A DNA stretch of 64,000 bases from Maribacter sp. (GCA_011050675.1 DRFI01000029.1:154808-218807), one strand, 5' to 3'. Numbered from the stretch's first letter, positions 1 to 10,061 are shown. Numbers and translations are program-made. Notes: a model not told the origin generated them from the sequence alone.

Positions 1-1
1 G

Positions 2-652
2 GAGCTCCAAGAAATTTACCAAAAAGCGCATGCCCCTTATAAACTTCTCTATAAAGACAAGTTTGTTGTTTTTTCGCCAGAATGTTATTTAAAAATTAAG
101 GACGGCAACGTTTTCTCCTACCCCATGAAAGGCACCATAAATAGTAGTGTGCCCAATGCGGAAGAATTATTGCTTTCTAATAAAAAGGAATTATACGAAC
201 ATAACACCATTGTTGACCTTATACGAAACGATCTTTCTATGATTGCTAAAAATGTTAGCGTAAATAAGTTTAGATTTGTAGACACGATTAAAAAAGGAAA
301 TCAAGAACTGCTGCAGACCAGTACCGAAATACAGGGGAAATTACCTGAGAACTGGAAAGATGAATTTTCCACATTATTACTAAAAACATTACCAGCAGGA
401 TCCATAAGCGGGGCACCAAAAAAGAAAACCCTAGAAATTATTTCAAAAGCAGAAATTGCGCCACGTGGTTTTTACACTGGTATCTTTGGAATATTTGATG
501 GACAACAAATCGACAGTGCGGTAAGCATTCGATTTATCGAAAAAATCAATAAAAAGCTTTTTTACAAAAGTGGCGGTGGAATTACCCATTTAAGCGAGAT
601 GAAAGAAGAATATCAAGAACTTTTAGAAAAAATTTATGTACCCATTATTTGA
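2..652 (+). CDS. pabB: Aminodeoxychorismate synthase component I, C-terminal part
   Basis: The reading frame is open from the first bases of the window, so the gene starts upstream and only its last ~216 residues are here. The protein belongs to the chorismate-binding (TrpE/PabB) family, which aminates chorismate to 4-amino-4-deoxychorismate for folate synthesis. Visible family signatures are SPECYLK, the PMKGTI motif (Lys-Gly-Thr), the HNTIVDLIRNDL helix, the GSISGAPKKKTLEII segment and the terminal SGGGITHLS stretch. These favour PabB over TrpE. The ATG at 125 lies inside the PMKGT motif and is not the start. The 3' end overlaps the next gene by 17 bp, which fits a pabB-pabC pair. Confidence 0.9.
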   Translation, partial: ELQEIYQKAHAPYKLLYKDKFVVFSPECYLKIKDGNVFSYPMKGTINSSVPNAEELLLSNKKELYEHNTIVDLIRNDLSMIAKNVSVNKFRFVDTIKKGNQELLQTSTEIQGKLPENWKDEFSTLLLKTLPAGSISGAPKKKTLEIISKAEIAPRGFYTGIFGIFDGQQIDSAVSIRFIEKINKKLFYKSGGGITHLSEMKEEYQELLEKIYVPII

Positions 653-1238
653 ATCTGTTTGCATTGAAAATAGTCAAATTAAGAATGAACATTACCACGA
701 ATCCCGATTTAGAAGTTCCTATATCCAACAATACAAAACCCACCCTAATTACTCTCTATTTGACGGAATACATTTAACTAATTTAGACAACGATCTTACA
801 TACAAGTTGAAAATTGGCTATAAGCAGCATGGTACTCGCTTTTCTATTTCCTTATACGAGAACAGCATACCTACATCACTTAAGCTAGTAAACGACGACA
901 CCATTACGTATGCCCTTAAAAGAAATAATCGTAAAAAACTAAACCAACTGTTTGATCAAAAGGGAAATTTTGACGATGTGCTTATTGTAAAAAATGGATT
1001 GATTACCGATGCCTCATACTCAAATATTCTTTTTACGGATGGAAAGCTAATCACTACGCCTTCTTCCCCATTACTTCAAGGAACATGCAGAGCTAGACTT
1101 TTAGAAGAAAACAAAATCACTGAAGCTCACATTACAGAAAGTGACATTCAGAATTTTAAAAGTTTTCAATTAGTGAATGCCTTAAATGATTTTGATAATA
1201 CTAGATGGGTACCTATATATAATATACAAAGAGGTTGA
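636..1238 (+). CDS. pabC: Aminotransferase class IV, probable aminodeoxychorismate lyase
   Basis: This 200-residue protein has the class IV PLP-enzyme layout. The ALKRNNR segment supplies the likely Schiff-base lysine (Lys95), and TDASYSNI corresponds to the family's E-x-T-x-SN-(I/L) block, with Asp in place of the usual Glu. Placement directly after pabB, with the start codon inside its 3' end, supports conversion of aminodeoxychorismate to 4-aminobenzoate plus pyruvate. It is shorter than the E. coli enzyme (about 270 residues), so the N-terminal domain is reduced. A branched-chain or D-amino-acid aminotransferase cannot be excluded from sequence alone, but the folate context (folA, thyA and folC also lie in this window) makes PabC most likely. 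Confidence 0.8.
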   Translation: MYPLFESVCIENSQIKNEHYHESRFRSSYIQQYKTHPNYSLFDGIHLTNLDNDLTYKLKIGYKQHGTRFSISLYENSIPTSLKLVNDDTITYALKRNNRKKLNQLFDQKGNFDDVLIVKNGLITDASYSNILFTDGKLITTPSSPLLQGTCRARLLEENKITEAHITESDIQNFKSFQLVNALNDFDNTRWVPIYNIQRG

Positions 1239-1241
1239 TTT

Positions 1242-2243
1242 CTAAATAAATTCGTTTTTCCTAGCGTGCTCTATTGCCTCCTCCGTTTTATTCACCATTA
1301 AAAAGGGAATATCCTTAAAGTCCGAAAATAGATTTTCAACACGTTTCATTCGCTTAGAATGGTTGACGCTGCGTAGGTAAATAGCTTTTATCCTACCAGG
1401 AAATAATGTAGAAACCTCTTGATAAATATCTCCATCCTTTTCACCACTATCTCCAATTAATATAAACGGCAGGTTGGGATATGCTTTTAATAAATTATTT
1501 ATTTCTTTTTGCTTTTGAGGCTTTTCATCACTTTTCGACCTCCTTTTAAAACTTGCCATGCTTCGCAATAAAATGGGCCCTTTAGGGAAATTATTTGTCT
1601 TTAAAAAAAGCTCAAGATATCTATATAAATTCCACGGACTATGACTTACATAAAATATGGGGTTAGCTTCTTGCCCTGTTTTCCCTTGATGAAGTTTAGT
1701 GTAGAAATCAGACGCTCCTTCTAACTGTAGCCGCTTAGTCGCCCTTTTAAACATGGTATTAATAATCACCTTCCATTTTAAAGAAGACACTACACCAGTA
1801 TGTAAAATGGTATCATCTATATCACTAATTACTCCAAACTTAGCATAAATACTAGGTATCAACATTTCTCCTGGAAAACGATTTTGAAGTAATATTTCTC
1901 TCTTTAATTTAGTATTCGAAAATGACAATTCAAAAGTTACCCAACCCTCATCGTTTGCCAAACTCTGAAGTCCTTCTATATTTTCATCAATTAAATAATA
2001 ACCATCATCATCGGTAACACCTTCTACCGTATGACCATTAGAAAAAGTAATCTTAATTGGGGAATTTTTAATTTCATCAGTTTCAAACCGCTTCCAAGTA
2101 TTCTGCATTAAATTAAAAATGCCTTTTTGGTCTAAATCGATATTTTCATCTTCAATAGCCCTACCTCTCACATACAGTCGAGTGGCATTACCGTATGATT
2201 GAAAGTTGATAATTTGAAGTTTATCTTTCTTAAAAATACCCAT
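1242..2243 (-). CDS. App1-like phosphatase domain protein (DUF2183)
   Basis: The C-terminal half has the HAD-like App1 catalytic signature ISDIDDTIL (DxDDT) and a later IGDSGEKDGDIY motif. It matches DUF2183, the domain of the yeast phosphatidate phosphatase App1. The N-terminal half (about residues 10-120) is a beta-rich domain common in these bacterial proteins. There is no signal peptide, so a cytoplasmic role is likely, perhaps on phospholipid intermediates; the bacterial substrate is not established. I chose the ATG at 2243 because the longer frame needs a TTG at 2270 and adds only nine unconserved residues. It converges on pabC with 3 bp between the stop codons. Confidence 0.8.
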   Translation of the reverse strand: MGIFKKDKLQIINFQSYGNATRLYVRGRAIEDENIDLDQKGIFNLMQNTWKRFETDEIKNSPIKITFSNGHTVEGVTDDDGYYLIDENIEGLQSLANDEGWVTFELSFSNTKLKREILLQNRFPGEMLIPSIYAKFGVISDIDDTILHTGVVSSLKWKVIINTMFKRATKRLQLEGASDFYTKLHQGKTGQEANPIFYVSHSPWNLYRYLELFLKTNNFPKGPILLRSMASFKRRSKSDEKPQKQKEINNLLKAYPNLPFILIGDSGEKDGDIYQEVSTLFPGRIKAIYLRSVNHSKRMKRVENLFSDFKDIPFLMVNKTEEAIEHARKNEFI

Positions 2244-2352
2244 GGCGTTAAAATTACGGTCTTTCCGCAACCTTTAAAATTTTTATTTCAAGAATTATAG
2301 ATTTTCCTTCATTGAGAGAACCACTTCATAGTATTATTTAAAATAAAAAGCA

Positions 2353-2386
2353 CGCTCACTCATTCAAAAGTACCGCTCACTCATTC
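2353..2386. repeat. Two 13-bp direct repeats, 21-bp period, upstream of a TonB-like gene
   Basis: CGCTCACTCATTC occurs at 2353-2365 and again at 2374-2386, exactly 21 bp apart, about 90-125 bp before the TonB-like gene at 2478. Two direct repeats two helical turns apart are the usual binding layout of LytTR-type response regulators. That regulator class is an inference; the repeat itself is exact. Confidence 0.55.
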
Positions 2387-2477
2387 CCCATTCCCCACCC
2401 TCTTTCTTTGACCTAGATTTAGATAAGTAAAATAAATAATAACCTTACTTGTTTACGCAAGTCAAAATTTTAGCATT

Positions 2478-3179
2478 ATGAAACCAAAAAAAAATCCACA
2501 AAAAGATTTGAACAAAAAGAGCGGAATGTTCTTTGTAATCGGACTACTATTAGTATTAGGGATGGTATACACCGCCTTAGAATGGAAATCATATGAGTCG
2601 GATATCAATATCGATTTCGCAATGAATACCCCAGAGGATGGAATTGAAGAAGAACATATTGAAAAATTTGAAATTGAACAACCCAAAATAAAACAAGTTT
2701 TACCTCAAGAAATAAAAATTGAAGAGAATGATACAGAGGTTGAAGAAACAGAAATCATAGCTATTGAAGTCAACATCGAAACCGAGATTGTAGACGTTAA
2801 AGATTTTGAAGTTATCGAAGAAGAGGAAGAGGTGAAAGTTATCTGGAGTACAATTGAAGAAGTCCCAGTTTTTCCTGGTTGTGAGAATGAGAAAGATAAA
2901 CGTTCATGTTTTAATGATATGATGCAAAAACATATTCGCAAAAACTTCCGTTACCCAGAGTTAGCCCAAGAAATGGGAATACAAGGAAGAGTGAACACTC
3001 AATTTGTTATTAATAATGATGGAAGTATCGGCGCCATTCTAAAAAGAGGTCCGCACGAAGAACTAGAAAAAGAAGCGGTTAGAATATTATCTAAACTTCC
3101 CAAAATGACACCTGGAAAACAAAGAGGTTCAGCAGTTAAAGTTTCTTTCGCTATTCCTATCACCTTTAAATTACAATAA
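2478..3179 (+). CDS. TonB-like energy transducer protein
   Basis: The 233-residue protein has a basic N-terminus, one membrane segment (about residues 15-32), a long Glu/Ile/Val-rich periplasmic linker (about 50-125) and a C-terminal TonB domain. That domain is recognisable from the VPVFPGCENE entry motif, RYPELAQEMGIQGRV, and a final strand ending in ITFKLQ. In this family the membrane anchor contacts ExbB/ExbD and the C-terminal domain pulls on TonB boxes of outer-membrane receptors. No exbB/exbD genes are adjacent; a set with its own TonB/TolA-like protein lies at 51975-54002. The gene stands alone, with a duplicated 13-mer upstream and a bidirectional terminator downstream. Confidence 0.85.
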   Translation: MKPKKNPQKDLNKKSGMFFVIGLLLVLGMVYTALEWKSYESDINIDFAMNTPEDGIEEEHIEKFEIEQPKIKQVLPQEIKIEENDTEVEETEIIAIEVNIETEIVDVKDFEVIEEEEEVKVIWSTIEEVPVFPGCENEKDKRSCFNDMMQKHIRKNFRYPELAQEMGIQGRVNTQFVINNDGSIGAILKRGPHEELEKEAVRILSKLPKMTPGKQRGSAVKVSFAIPITFKLQ

Positions 3180-3190
3180 GTTTAAAACAA

Positions 3191-3220
3191 AAAAAACCAT
3201 CAGCTAAGCTGATGGTTTTT
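3191..3220. terminator. Bidirectional rho-independent terminator
   Basis: The stem CATCAGC/GCTGATG with a 3-base loop is flanked by an A-run on the left and a T-run on the right. It can therefore stop both the converging TonB-like gene (plus) and hppA (minus). Confidence 0.85.
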
Positions 3221-3240
3221 ATATTTTGAATGTAAATGGA

Positions 3241-5664
3241 TTACTTGTTAATCTCCACTTTTTCAATAGTTACTTCCGTAGTAGTTCCTTTTTTCTCAAC
3301 ATTCGCTTTTTCGAATTCGACCAATTGAGCCTCAACTTCCGCTTTTGTTCCGTTATAAACTACATTTTCAGTTATAATCTCACCATTAACGGTTGTAGAA
3401 TACGTAACAATAGCTTCCGCTAAATCTGCACTTTCTACATTCATTTCTATAGCAACCTCATTAGAACTATTCAGCATAGTTACACCTTCTTCTACGTGCC
3501 CACCTAATATTGGTGCAATAACTAAACCAATTAAACAAGTCAGTTTAATTAAGATGTTCATTGATGGTCCAGAAGTATCTTTAAAAGGATCACCAACAGT
3601 ATCACCAGTTACTGCAGCCTTATGCGCTTCAGAACCTTTGTAAGTCATCTCACCATTAATTTCAACACCTGCTTCAAATGACTTCTTTGCGTTATCCCAA
3701 GCACCACCAGCGTTGTTCTGGAAGATAGCCCATAATACACCAGATACTGTTACACCAGCCATATAACCACCTAACATCTCTGCTACAGCCAATTTATTCA
3801 TTCCGAATAGTAATGGAACAAATGCAATTACCAAAGGAAAACCAATAGTCAATAGACCTGGCAACATCATTTCACGTAATGAAGCTTGCGTAGAAATAGC
3901 CACACATTTATCATATTCAGGTTTACCCGTACCTTCCATGATACCCGGAATTTCTTTAAACTGACGTCTAACTTCCTGTACCATTTCCATTGCCGCTTTA
4001 CCTACCGCATTCATAGCCAAGGCCGAGAATACCACAGGTACCATTCCACCAACGAATAACATGGCCAAAACCGGAGCTTTAAAAATATTGATTCCGTCAA
4101 TTCCCGTAAAAGTTACATAAGCTGCAAACAATGCCAAAGACGTTAATGCCGCCGAAGCAATAGCAAAACCCTTACCTGTTGCTGCAGTAGTATTACCCAC
4201 TGAATCTAGAATATCTGTTCTTTCTCTAACAATTGGTTCTTGTTCGCTCATTTCAGCAATACCACCAGCATTATCGGATATTGGTCCGAAAGCATCAATA
4301 GCCAATTGCATAGCCGTAGTTGCCATCATTGCAGATGCCGCTAATGCAACACCGTAAAAACCTGCAAAGGCATAAGATGCCCAAATAGCACCAGCAAACA
4401 ATAACACAGATGGGAAGGTAGAGATCATTCCAGTAGCCAAACCAGCAATTATGTTTGTACCTGCACCAGTACTAGATTGTTGTACAATTTTTAAAATAGG
4501 AGGTTTACCAAGACCTGTATAATATTCAGTTACCGATGAAATTACCGCACCTACAACTAAACCTACCAAAGTAGCATAGAATACACGCATAGATGATATC
4601 TCCAATACTCCTTCGCCGAAGAATTCCATTTTCATAGTTTCAGGCAACATCCATGTTACCAATCCATAACATGAAATAGCAACTAGAACAATTGAAGTCC
4701 AGTTACCAATATTTAAAGCGCCCATTACTTGAGCTTCTTTTGCGTCGTTATCTTTTATTTTCACCAACATAGTACCGATGATAGAAATAATGATTCCAAC
4801 ACCTGCAATTGCCATTGGTAATAAAATAGGACCAATACCACCAAAGGCATCAGAAATACTACCACCCATATCTTTAATCACATAATTACCCAAAACCATA
4901 GCAGCTAAAACTGTTGCTACATATGATCCGAATAAATCTGCTCCCATACCGGCAACATCACCAACATTATCGCCTACGTTATCTGCAATTGTAGCAGGGT
5001 TACGAGGATCATCTTCTGGAATTCCCGCTTCTACCTTTCCTACTAAATCCGCACCTACATCAGCAGCTTTGGTATAAATACCACCACCCACACGTGCAAA
5101 TAGTGCTATGGACTCTGCTCCTAAAGAAAAACCTGCAAGGGTTTCTAAAACGATAGTCATATCCATAGTAGATGTCCAAACACCTCCCATAAAGAATTGA
5201 AAAAAGACTATGAAAAATATGGTAAGTCCTAGTACTGCTAAACCAGCAACACCTAAGCCCATTACCGTACCACCACCGAAAGATATTTTTAATGCATTAG
5301 GCAAACTCGTACGAGCTGCCTGTGTAGTACGTACGTTGGTTTTTGTTGCAATCTTCATTCCTATATTTCCTGCAAAAGCCGAAAAGATAGCTCCGAAAAT
5401 AAATGAGACAACAATTAACCAATGTGTAGTTGGTACTACGAAAGAAACTATAGCAAGCAAAACACTTACGATTACCACGAATACAGCCAAAAGCTTATAT
5501 TCTGCACTTAAGAAAGCCAAGGCGCCTTCATAAATATAATCTGATATTTCTTTCATTTTTCCATCTCCGGCATGTTGTTTCATTACCCAAGATCTTTTAA
5601 TGCCCATGTAAATTAGGCCTAATACTGCCATAAGAATTGGCATGTAAATCATCATTGACTCCAT
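3241..5664 (-). CDS. hppA: Membrane-bound ion-pumping pyrophosphatase, K+-dependent type
   Basis: This 807-residue polytopic protein couples hydrolysis of cytosolic PPi to export of H+ and/or Na+. Substrate-site motifs are [27 protein letters not shown] and the later DNAGGIAEM and [11 protein letters not shown] blocks. The K+-dependence signature reads [10 protein letters not shown]: Ala replaces the Lys found in K+-independent enzymes and Gly stands three residues later, so K+ dependence is predicted. Na+ versus H+ specificity cannot be settled here. After the last membrane helix (near residue 721) there is an extra 86-residue hydrophilic tail. The gene follows ppa on the same strand, but a terminator lies between them. 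Confidence 0.95.
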   Translation of the reverse strand: MESMMIYMPILMAVLGLIYMGIKRSWVMKQHAGDGKMKEISDYIYEGALAFLSAEYKLLAVFVVIVSVLLAIVSFVVPTTHWLIVVSFIFGAIFSAFAGNIGMKIATKTNVRTTQAARTSLPNALKISFGGGTVMGLGVAGLAVLGLTIFFIVFFQFFMGGVWTSTMDMTIVLETLAGFSLGAESIALFARVGGGIYTKAADVGADLVGKVEAGIPEDDPRNPATIADNVGDNVGDVAGMGADLFGSYVATVLAAMVLGNYVIKDMGGSISDAFGGIGPILLPMAIAGVGIIISIIGTMLVKIKDNDAKEAQVMGALNIGNWTSIVLVAISCYGLVTWMLPETMKMEFFGEGVLEISSMRVFYATLVGLVVGAVISSVTEYYTGLGKPPILKIVQQSSTGAGTNIIAGLATGMISTFPSVLLFAGAIWASYAFAGFYGVALAASAMMATTAMQLAIDAFGPISDNAGGIAEMSEQEPIVRERTDILDSVGNTTAATGKGFAIASAALTSLALFAAYVTFTGIDGINIFKAPVLAMLFVGGMVPVVFSALAMNAVGKAAMEMVQEVRRQFKEIPGIMEGTGKPEYDKCVAISTQASLREMMLPGLLTIGFPLVIAFVPLLFGMNKLAVAEMLGGYMAGVTVSGVLWAIFQNNAGGAWDNAKKSFEAGVEINGEMTYKGSEAHKAAVTGDTVGDPFKDTSGPSMNILIKLTCLIGLVIAPILGGHVEEGVTMLNSSNEVAIEMNVESADLAEAIVTYSTTVNGEIITENVVYNGTKAEVEAQLVEFEKANVEKKGTTTEVTIEKVEINK

Positions 5665-5730
5665 TTAATCAGTTGTTTGTTAGTTATTAAATTAGCCCGA
5701 CTAAAGTAGTAAATTAGAATAGAATAAAAA

Positions 5731-5759
5731 AAGCCACTTTTTATTAAAAAAAGTGGCTT
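5731..5759 (-). terminator. Rho-independent terminator after ppa
   Basis: The 12-bp stem AAGCCACTTTTT/AAAAAGTGGCTT has a 5-base loop and is followed by a U-tract in the minus direction. It separates ppa from hppA. Confidence 0.8.
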
Positions 5760-5778
5760 AAATAATGTAAAAAAATAT

Positions 5779-6306
5779 TTATATCGTAAAAGTGCCTTTT
5801 GCTTTATGCTCACTTTCGTCATATCGTTTGACACATTCGTGATAAATTTCTATTGCTTTAGAAGCATCACTCCATCCACCTGTATCAACCTTTTTCTCTT
5901 CTAAATCTTTATACACTTGAAAGAAATGCTCTATTTCTTTTAATCTATGCGGATTTAAATCGCTGATATCGTTGTTATTACTCCAAATTGGATCAGAAAC
6001 TGGTACGCAGATAATTTTTTCATCCGGTCCTTTCTCATCTGTCATATGAAACACTCCAATAGGTTTCACTTCCATTACCGTCATTGGGTAAGTAGGTTCT
6101 GTACCCATTACCAACACATCTAAAGGATCTTTATCTAAAGCTAAAGTTTCAGGTATAAAACCGTAATCTCCAGGATACATCATTGAAGAAAATAACATAC
6201 GATCAAAACGAATTTTATGTAAATCAAAATCGTATTCGTACTTATTTCTACTTCCTTTCGGAATTTCTATTAAAACATCAAAGGTTAAGCCTTTTGCTGC
6301 TGCCAT
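5779..6306 (-). CDS. ppa: Inorganic pyrophosphatase, family I (soluble)
   Basis: This cytoplasmic enzyme hydrolyses PPi to two phosphates with Mg2+. The 175-residue length is normal for bacterial family I. Signatures are KGSRNKYEYD near the N-terminus, YPGDYGFIPET, and the metal-binding DKDPLDVL block (D-x-D-P-x-D). It lies just upstream of the membrane pyrophosphatase gene, so dissipative and energy-conserving PPi hydrolysis are encoded side by side, though a terminator separates the transcripts. Confidence 0.96.
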   Translation of the reverse strand: MAAAKGLTFDVLIEIPKGSRNKYEYDFDLHKIRFDRMLFSSMMYPGDYGFIPETLALDKDPLDVLVMGTEPTYPMTVMEVKPIGVFHMTDEKGPDEKIICVPVSDPIWSNNNDISDLNPHRLKEIEHFFQVYKDLEEKKVDTGGWSDASKAIEIYHECVKRYDESEHKAKGTFTI

Positions 6307-6378
6307 ATTTAAAATTGTTTAATTTATAGTTTGTTATGAAACGTTGCTTAGTTGTTATAATTGTAAAAAATAATCGAA

Positions 6379-8880
6379 TTAAAATACAAATCCAAATGTA
6401 CCGGTAACCCCGAACTTTCTTGCATTGGGATTTTCTAAATAATTTCCTCTAAAATTGAAATCCAATCTAAATACTTTAAATATGTTTCCTATTCCAAAAG
6501 AATACTCATAATATATTTTATCTGATGGCGCATTTAACGGTGTATTCAAAGTTGCTGGAGCACTTAACGCTTTATTCTCATCAGACAAGTCTCCCCATAC
6601 TCCGCGCAAAGCTACGATTTCCCTTAAATTATACTTCCTAAGGAAAGGAATTCTTGAGAATAACCTACCATTAAAATTATGCTGTAAATGAACTGCGGCA
6701 TACGTATCGGTTACAAATTCATAGAAATCTAAATTTGGAAAAGTACCATAGTTAGAGAAAAATGTTTGGTTACCCGGTACCACACTCAAAAGTCCCAAAG
6801 GAACTTCACCAAATGTTTTACCAAGCTCAACCGTACTTAATAATCTACCGAAGCCACCTAATTGCCATGGTTGACTATATGAAAACTGAAGCTTATCATA
6901 ATCAAAATCGCTATCGAGCACACCCTTCGTACCTTTTGTATAATTTAACAAAAGAGTACTATACGTATCATTTACATCTCTACGCTCAACCCCAAATCCA
7001 ATAGTCTTCTTGCCAGGAGTATAAAGTACAATTGCATTAAAATCAAATTGACGTATTTCTGATGAAACCCCTGTTGCAGATTCTGGATCAACATAATCTA
7101 AACTAAAATCATTTGGCAAGGCAGAACTTAGGGTTCTAAATGTACCCCCAACAGATAACTTAAGATTCGTTAATGGTTCTATTTCAAAATTAAGCGCACT
7201 TAAATTAATATTCGTCAACCTATTATTTGCTCCTACCGTCAATAATGAAGATGAGGCAATACTTCGCCCGAGAACATCATTAGTCGCCGTTAGACTTACC
7301 CCTAGCTGTTCTATATCCCTTCGGTTTCCCCCAGAAATCATTAACCTGCTATTTTTATCCAAAAGCATTTTCCCTGCCAGACCATGTTTAAACTTATGAT
7401 CTTTAAAGCCATATGCGGTATAGCCTTCTAGCCGCCAAAGATCATTTTGCCCATAATAAGTTCTTGCGCCGAGTCTTACCCTTGCCCCTTCTGCTGTATT
7501 ATATCCAAAAAAGTCATAGACGGAACCTAAATCTAAGTTCCATTTATCTACCTCTACATAGCCAGAACCTAAAATACTTATAAAATTATAGTAGGTTTTA
7601 AACTTGGGTACGGTTTTAAGCGTGTCCAGCAACTTATAAATTCCTTGCTCGTCTTTATTTAAACTTTCTAATCTATTCTTTTCCCAAAACTCATCGTCCT
7701 TTATTATCTGGGTAACATCTAACGGGTTTCTGTCTTTGCGATAAACCTCCCTTGGTCTTGGCTTATTGAATTCGTAATTATCATATACAGATGTGCGCTT
7801 ACCGTATAATCCTTTTGATTCTTCTTTTTTATTAAAGCTGAAATCACTTAACATGTAATCTCTTTTCAAAAGAAATACAGAATCATTTACAACATCAAAA
7901 TCTTGCTCTATGTAAATTTCTTTTACCCAGTTGATGTTGGCGCTTTTTGTTACTTGTAGATTTATATTTTTTACTGCCCAAGTAGAATCATTAACCCAAA
8001 AATCTCCTTTAAAAGTCAACTCATTTTTACGACGTGGATAGTAAACAATATTATAACACCATTTATTATCTATATAAGCACTATCCCTTAAAGCATAGTT
8101 GTATACGTCTACCCCGGTTTTTGACAACGGACTAGTAAAACTTTTATCAAAGAATTTCAAGTAATTATTGTACACATCATACTCTTGGTACAAGTCTTTT
8201 ACGAAAGCTATTATTGCTTGATTATTTTCGAAACCAGAGTTCTTATTTCCTAGTACTTCTTCTTTCTCTTCTTTAATTTTATTATCGCCGTAAACTTTAG
8301 AAAAAGTTTCATTTAAGAAAATAGGCAAATAGGTTTTACCTGTTATACGAGAAGTATCTAAATCTTGAAAAACAAATTCAAGTCCTTTAAAAATTTTACT
8401 CTTAATTAACGAACTATCAATCGTATTTAGATCAAACTCAACCTTTTCATACTTGTCAAAAGCATATTGATTGAATTGCCTTACACCATTTTGACGTTTC
8501 TTAGCCCAAATTTTCCTTAGAATATCTACTGCTGGATTGTTCTTTTTTGACTGTTTACCAGCAATCAAAACCACCTCATTTAACTGTTCTGCAGCTTCTA
8601 AAAGTGTGATTTTTAAGTTATAAGTGACTTTAGATTCTAGCTGAAGTTCATATTCGGTGTAACCTATAAAGGATATAATTACTGTTGGATAATCATTTTC
8701 TGATTCTAAATAAAACCTACCATCATCATTTGTGATAGTCCCTTCTGTAGAATTTTTGAAGAATACGTTTGCAAAGGATACTGGCTCGCCCTGTTCATCA
8801 ATGACAATACCACCAATTTTGGTCTGACCCTGCGCTATGAAAAAACATAGGCTTAAGAATGTGAATAATATCCCTCTCAT
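6379..8880 (-). CDS. DUF5686 outer-membrane protein with carboxypeptidase-like regulatory domain
   Basis: The product starts with a signal peptide (MRGILFTFLSLCFFIAQGQ), then a CarboxypepD_reg-like beta-sandwich (about residues 20-100; VIDEQGEPVSFANVF, SFIGYTEYEL). A DUF5686 region of roughly 700 residues follows, ending in beta-barrel-like strands and a C-terminal GFVF. The layout is that of an outer-membrane barrel with a periplasmic beta domain, common in Bacteroidota; its function is unknown. I start at the ATG at 8880 because the longer frame from 8922 puts charged residues before the signal peptide. It lies after pdhB, behind a terminator, and before ppa. Confidence 0.85.
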   Translation of the reverse strand: MRGILFTFLSLCFFIAQGQTKIGGIVIDEQGEPVSFANVFFKNSTEGTITNDDGRFYLESENDYPTVIISFIGYTEYELQLESKVTYNLKITLLEAAEQLNEVVLIAGKQSKKNNPAVDILRKIWAKKRQNGVRQFNQYAFDKYEKVEFDLNTIDSSLIKSKIFKGLEFVFQDLDTSRITGKTYLPIFLNETFSKVYGDNKIKEEKEEVLGNKNSGFENNQAIIAFVKDLYQEYDVYNNYLKFFDKSFTSPLSKTGVDVYNYALRDSAYIDNKWCYNIVYYPRRKNELTFKGDFWVNDSTWAVKNINLQVTKSANINWVKEIYIEQDFDVVNDSVFLLKRDYMLSDFSFNKKEESKGLYGKRTSVYDNYEFNKPRPREVYRKDRNPLDVTQIIKDDEFWEKNRLESLNKDEQGIYKLLDTLKTVPKFKTYYNFISILGSGYVEVDKWNLDLGSVYDFFGYNTAEGARVRLGARTYYGQNDLWRLEGYTAYGFKDHKFKHGLAGKMLLDKNSRLMISGGNRRDIEQLGVSLTATNDVLGRSIASSSLLTVGANNRLTNINLSALNFEIEPLTNLKLSVGGTFRTLSSALPNDFSLDYVDPESATGVSSEIRQFDFNAIVLYTPGKKTIGFGVERRDVNDTYSTLLLNYTKGTKGVLDSDFDYDKLQFSYSQPWQLGGFGRLLSTVELGKTFGEVPLGLLSVVPGNQTFFSNYGTFPNLDFYEFVTDTYAAVHLQHNFNGRLFSRIPFLRKYNLREIVALRGVWGDLSDENKALSAPATLNTPLNAPSDKIYYEYSFGIGNIFKVFRLDFNFRGNYLENPNARKFGVTGTFGFVF

Positions 8881-8934
8881 TAAAATTATTCTTTTAATAA
8901 AAAATTTTGTCTCAAATAGCATACTAATAAAAAA

Positions 8935-8962
8935 AGCTTCTCCAGACTTGGTCGGAGAAGCT
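8935..8962 (-). terminator. Rho-independent terminator after pdhB
   Basis: Perfect 9-bp stem AGCTTCTCC/GGAGAAGCT with a 10-base loop, followed by a U-rich tract in the minus direction, just past the pdhB stop codon. Confidence 0.85.
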
Positions 8963-8985
8963 AAAGTACTTTACAAAATTGTATC

Positions 8986-9963
8986 CTATTTGTATAAAAC
9001 TTTTTTGACAGCGTCAACAACGTCTTTATAGCTAGGCAACCATTCCTCTAATAATACAGGAGAATAAGGTGCTGGTGTATCAGCAGTATTTATTTTAACG
9101 ATAGGCGCATCTAAATAATCAAACGCATGTGCCTGTATATGATAAGTAATTTCTGTAGCAACATTGCCAAATGGCCAAGCTTCTTCTAAAACTACCAAAC
9201 GGTTTGTCTTTTTTACAGATTTTAAAATAGCCTCATAATCTAAAGGCTTAACAGTACGTAAATCTATAATCTCACAGCTAATACCATCTTTTTCCAATTC
9301 ATCGGCAGCTTTGTCAGCCTCCTTTATAATCTTACCAAAAGAAACGATAGTAACATCTTTTCCTTCTCTACGAATATCGGCAACACCTAATGGTATAGTA
9401 TAGTCACCTTCAGGAACTTCACCTTTATCACCATACATTTGCTCCGACTCCATAAATATTACAGGATCATTATCGCGTATTGCAGCTTTCAACAATCCTT
9501 TTGCATCTGCCGGGTTAGAAGGTACAACAACTTTCAATCCTGGACAGTTGGCATACCAACTCTCAAAAGCTTGTGAGTGCGTTGCGCCCAATTGACCTGC
9601 AGAACCTGTAGGACCTCTAAATACTATAGGGCATGGAAATTGTCCACCAGACATTTGTCTAATTTTAGCTGCATTATTTATAATTTGATCTATACCTACC
9701 AACGCAAAGTTGAAGGTCATGAATTCAATAATAGGTCTATTACCCGTCATAGTAGAACCAACCCCTATTCCCGCAAAACCAAGTTCAGAAATTGGAGTAT
9801 CGATAACCCTCTTAGGGCCAAACTCATCCAACATACCCTTGGAAGCCTTATAAGCGCCATTATATTCCGCTACCTCTTCACCCATTAAATAGATAGATTC
9901 ATCCTTCCTCATTTCTTCGGACATGGCCTCGGCTATTGCTTGCCTAAATTGTAGTGTTTTCAT
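8986..9963 (-). CDS. pdhB: Pyruvate dehydrogenase E1 component, beta subunit
   Basis: This is the beta chain of the thiamine-diphosphate E1 heterotetramer. It shows GEEVAEYNGAYK and the active-site loop GPTGSAGQLGATHSQ. The C-terminal transketolase domain has VSFGKIIKEADKAADEL and VVLEEAWPFGNVATEI. With PdhA and PdhC it converts pyruvate to acetyl-CoA. The partner genes pdhA and pdhC are 21 kb away (30188-32828), so the complex is split over two loci. The 325-residue length is normal. A branched-chain E1 beta is possible but less likely given the pdhA/pdhC sequences. Confidence 0.92.
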   Translation of the reverse strand: MKTLQFRQAIAEAMSEEMRKDESIYLMGEEVAEYNGAYKASKGMLDEFGPKRVIDTPISELGFAGIGVGSTMTGNRPIIEFMTFNFALVGIDQIINNAAKIRQMSGGQFPCPIVFRGPTGSAGQLGATHSQAFESWYANCPGLKVVVPSNPADAKGLLKAAIRDNDPVIFMESEQMYGDKGEVPEGDYTIPLGVADIRREGKDVTIVSFGKIIKEADKAADELEKDGISCEIIDLRTVKPLDYEAILKSVKKTNRLVVLEEAWPFGNVATEITYHIQAHAFDYLDAPIVKINTADTPAPYSPVLLEEWLPSYKDVVDAVKKVLYK

Positions 9964-10061
9964 GTATGGTAAATATTATTCTTTGTTATATGCTAGAAAG
10001 CAAGCAAAAATAGGAAATATAATATCAAAAAATAGAATGCCAGATTTAAAAAAAGTTATAA

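Noticed and set aside
3226..3423. 65-codon plus-strand frame over the hppA 3' end
   Set aside because: Overlaps the terminator and antisense to a certain gene; no start signal or domain.
5652..5834. 60-codon minus frame between ppa and hppA
   Set aside because: It reads through the ppa terminator hairpin and the ppa 3' end in another frame; the composition is that of AT-rich spacer.
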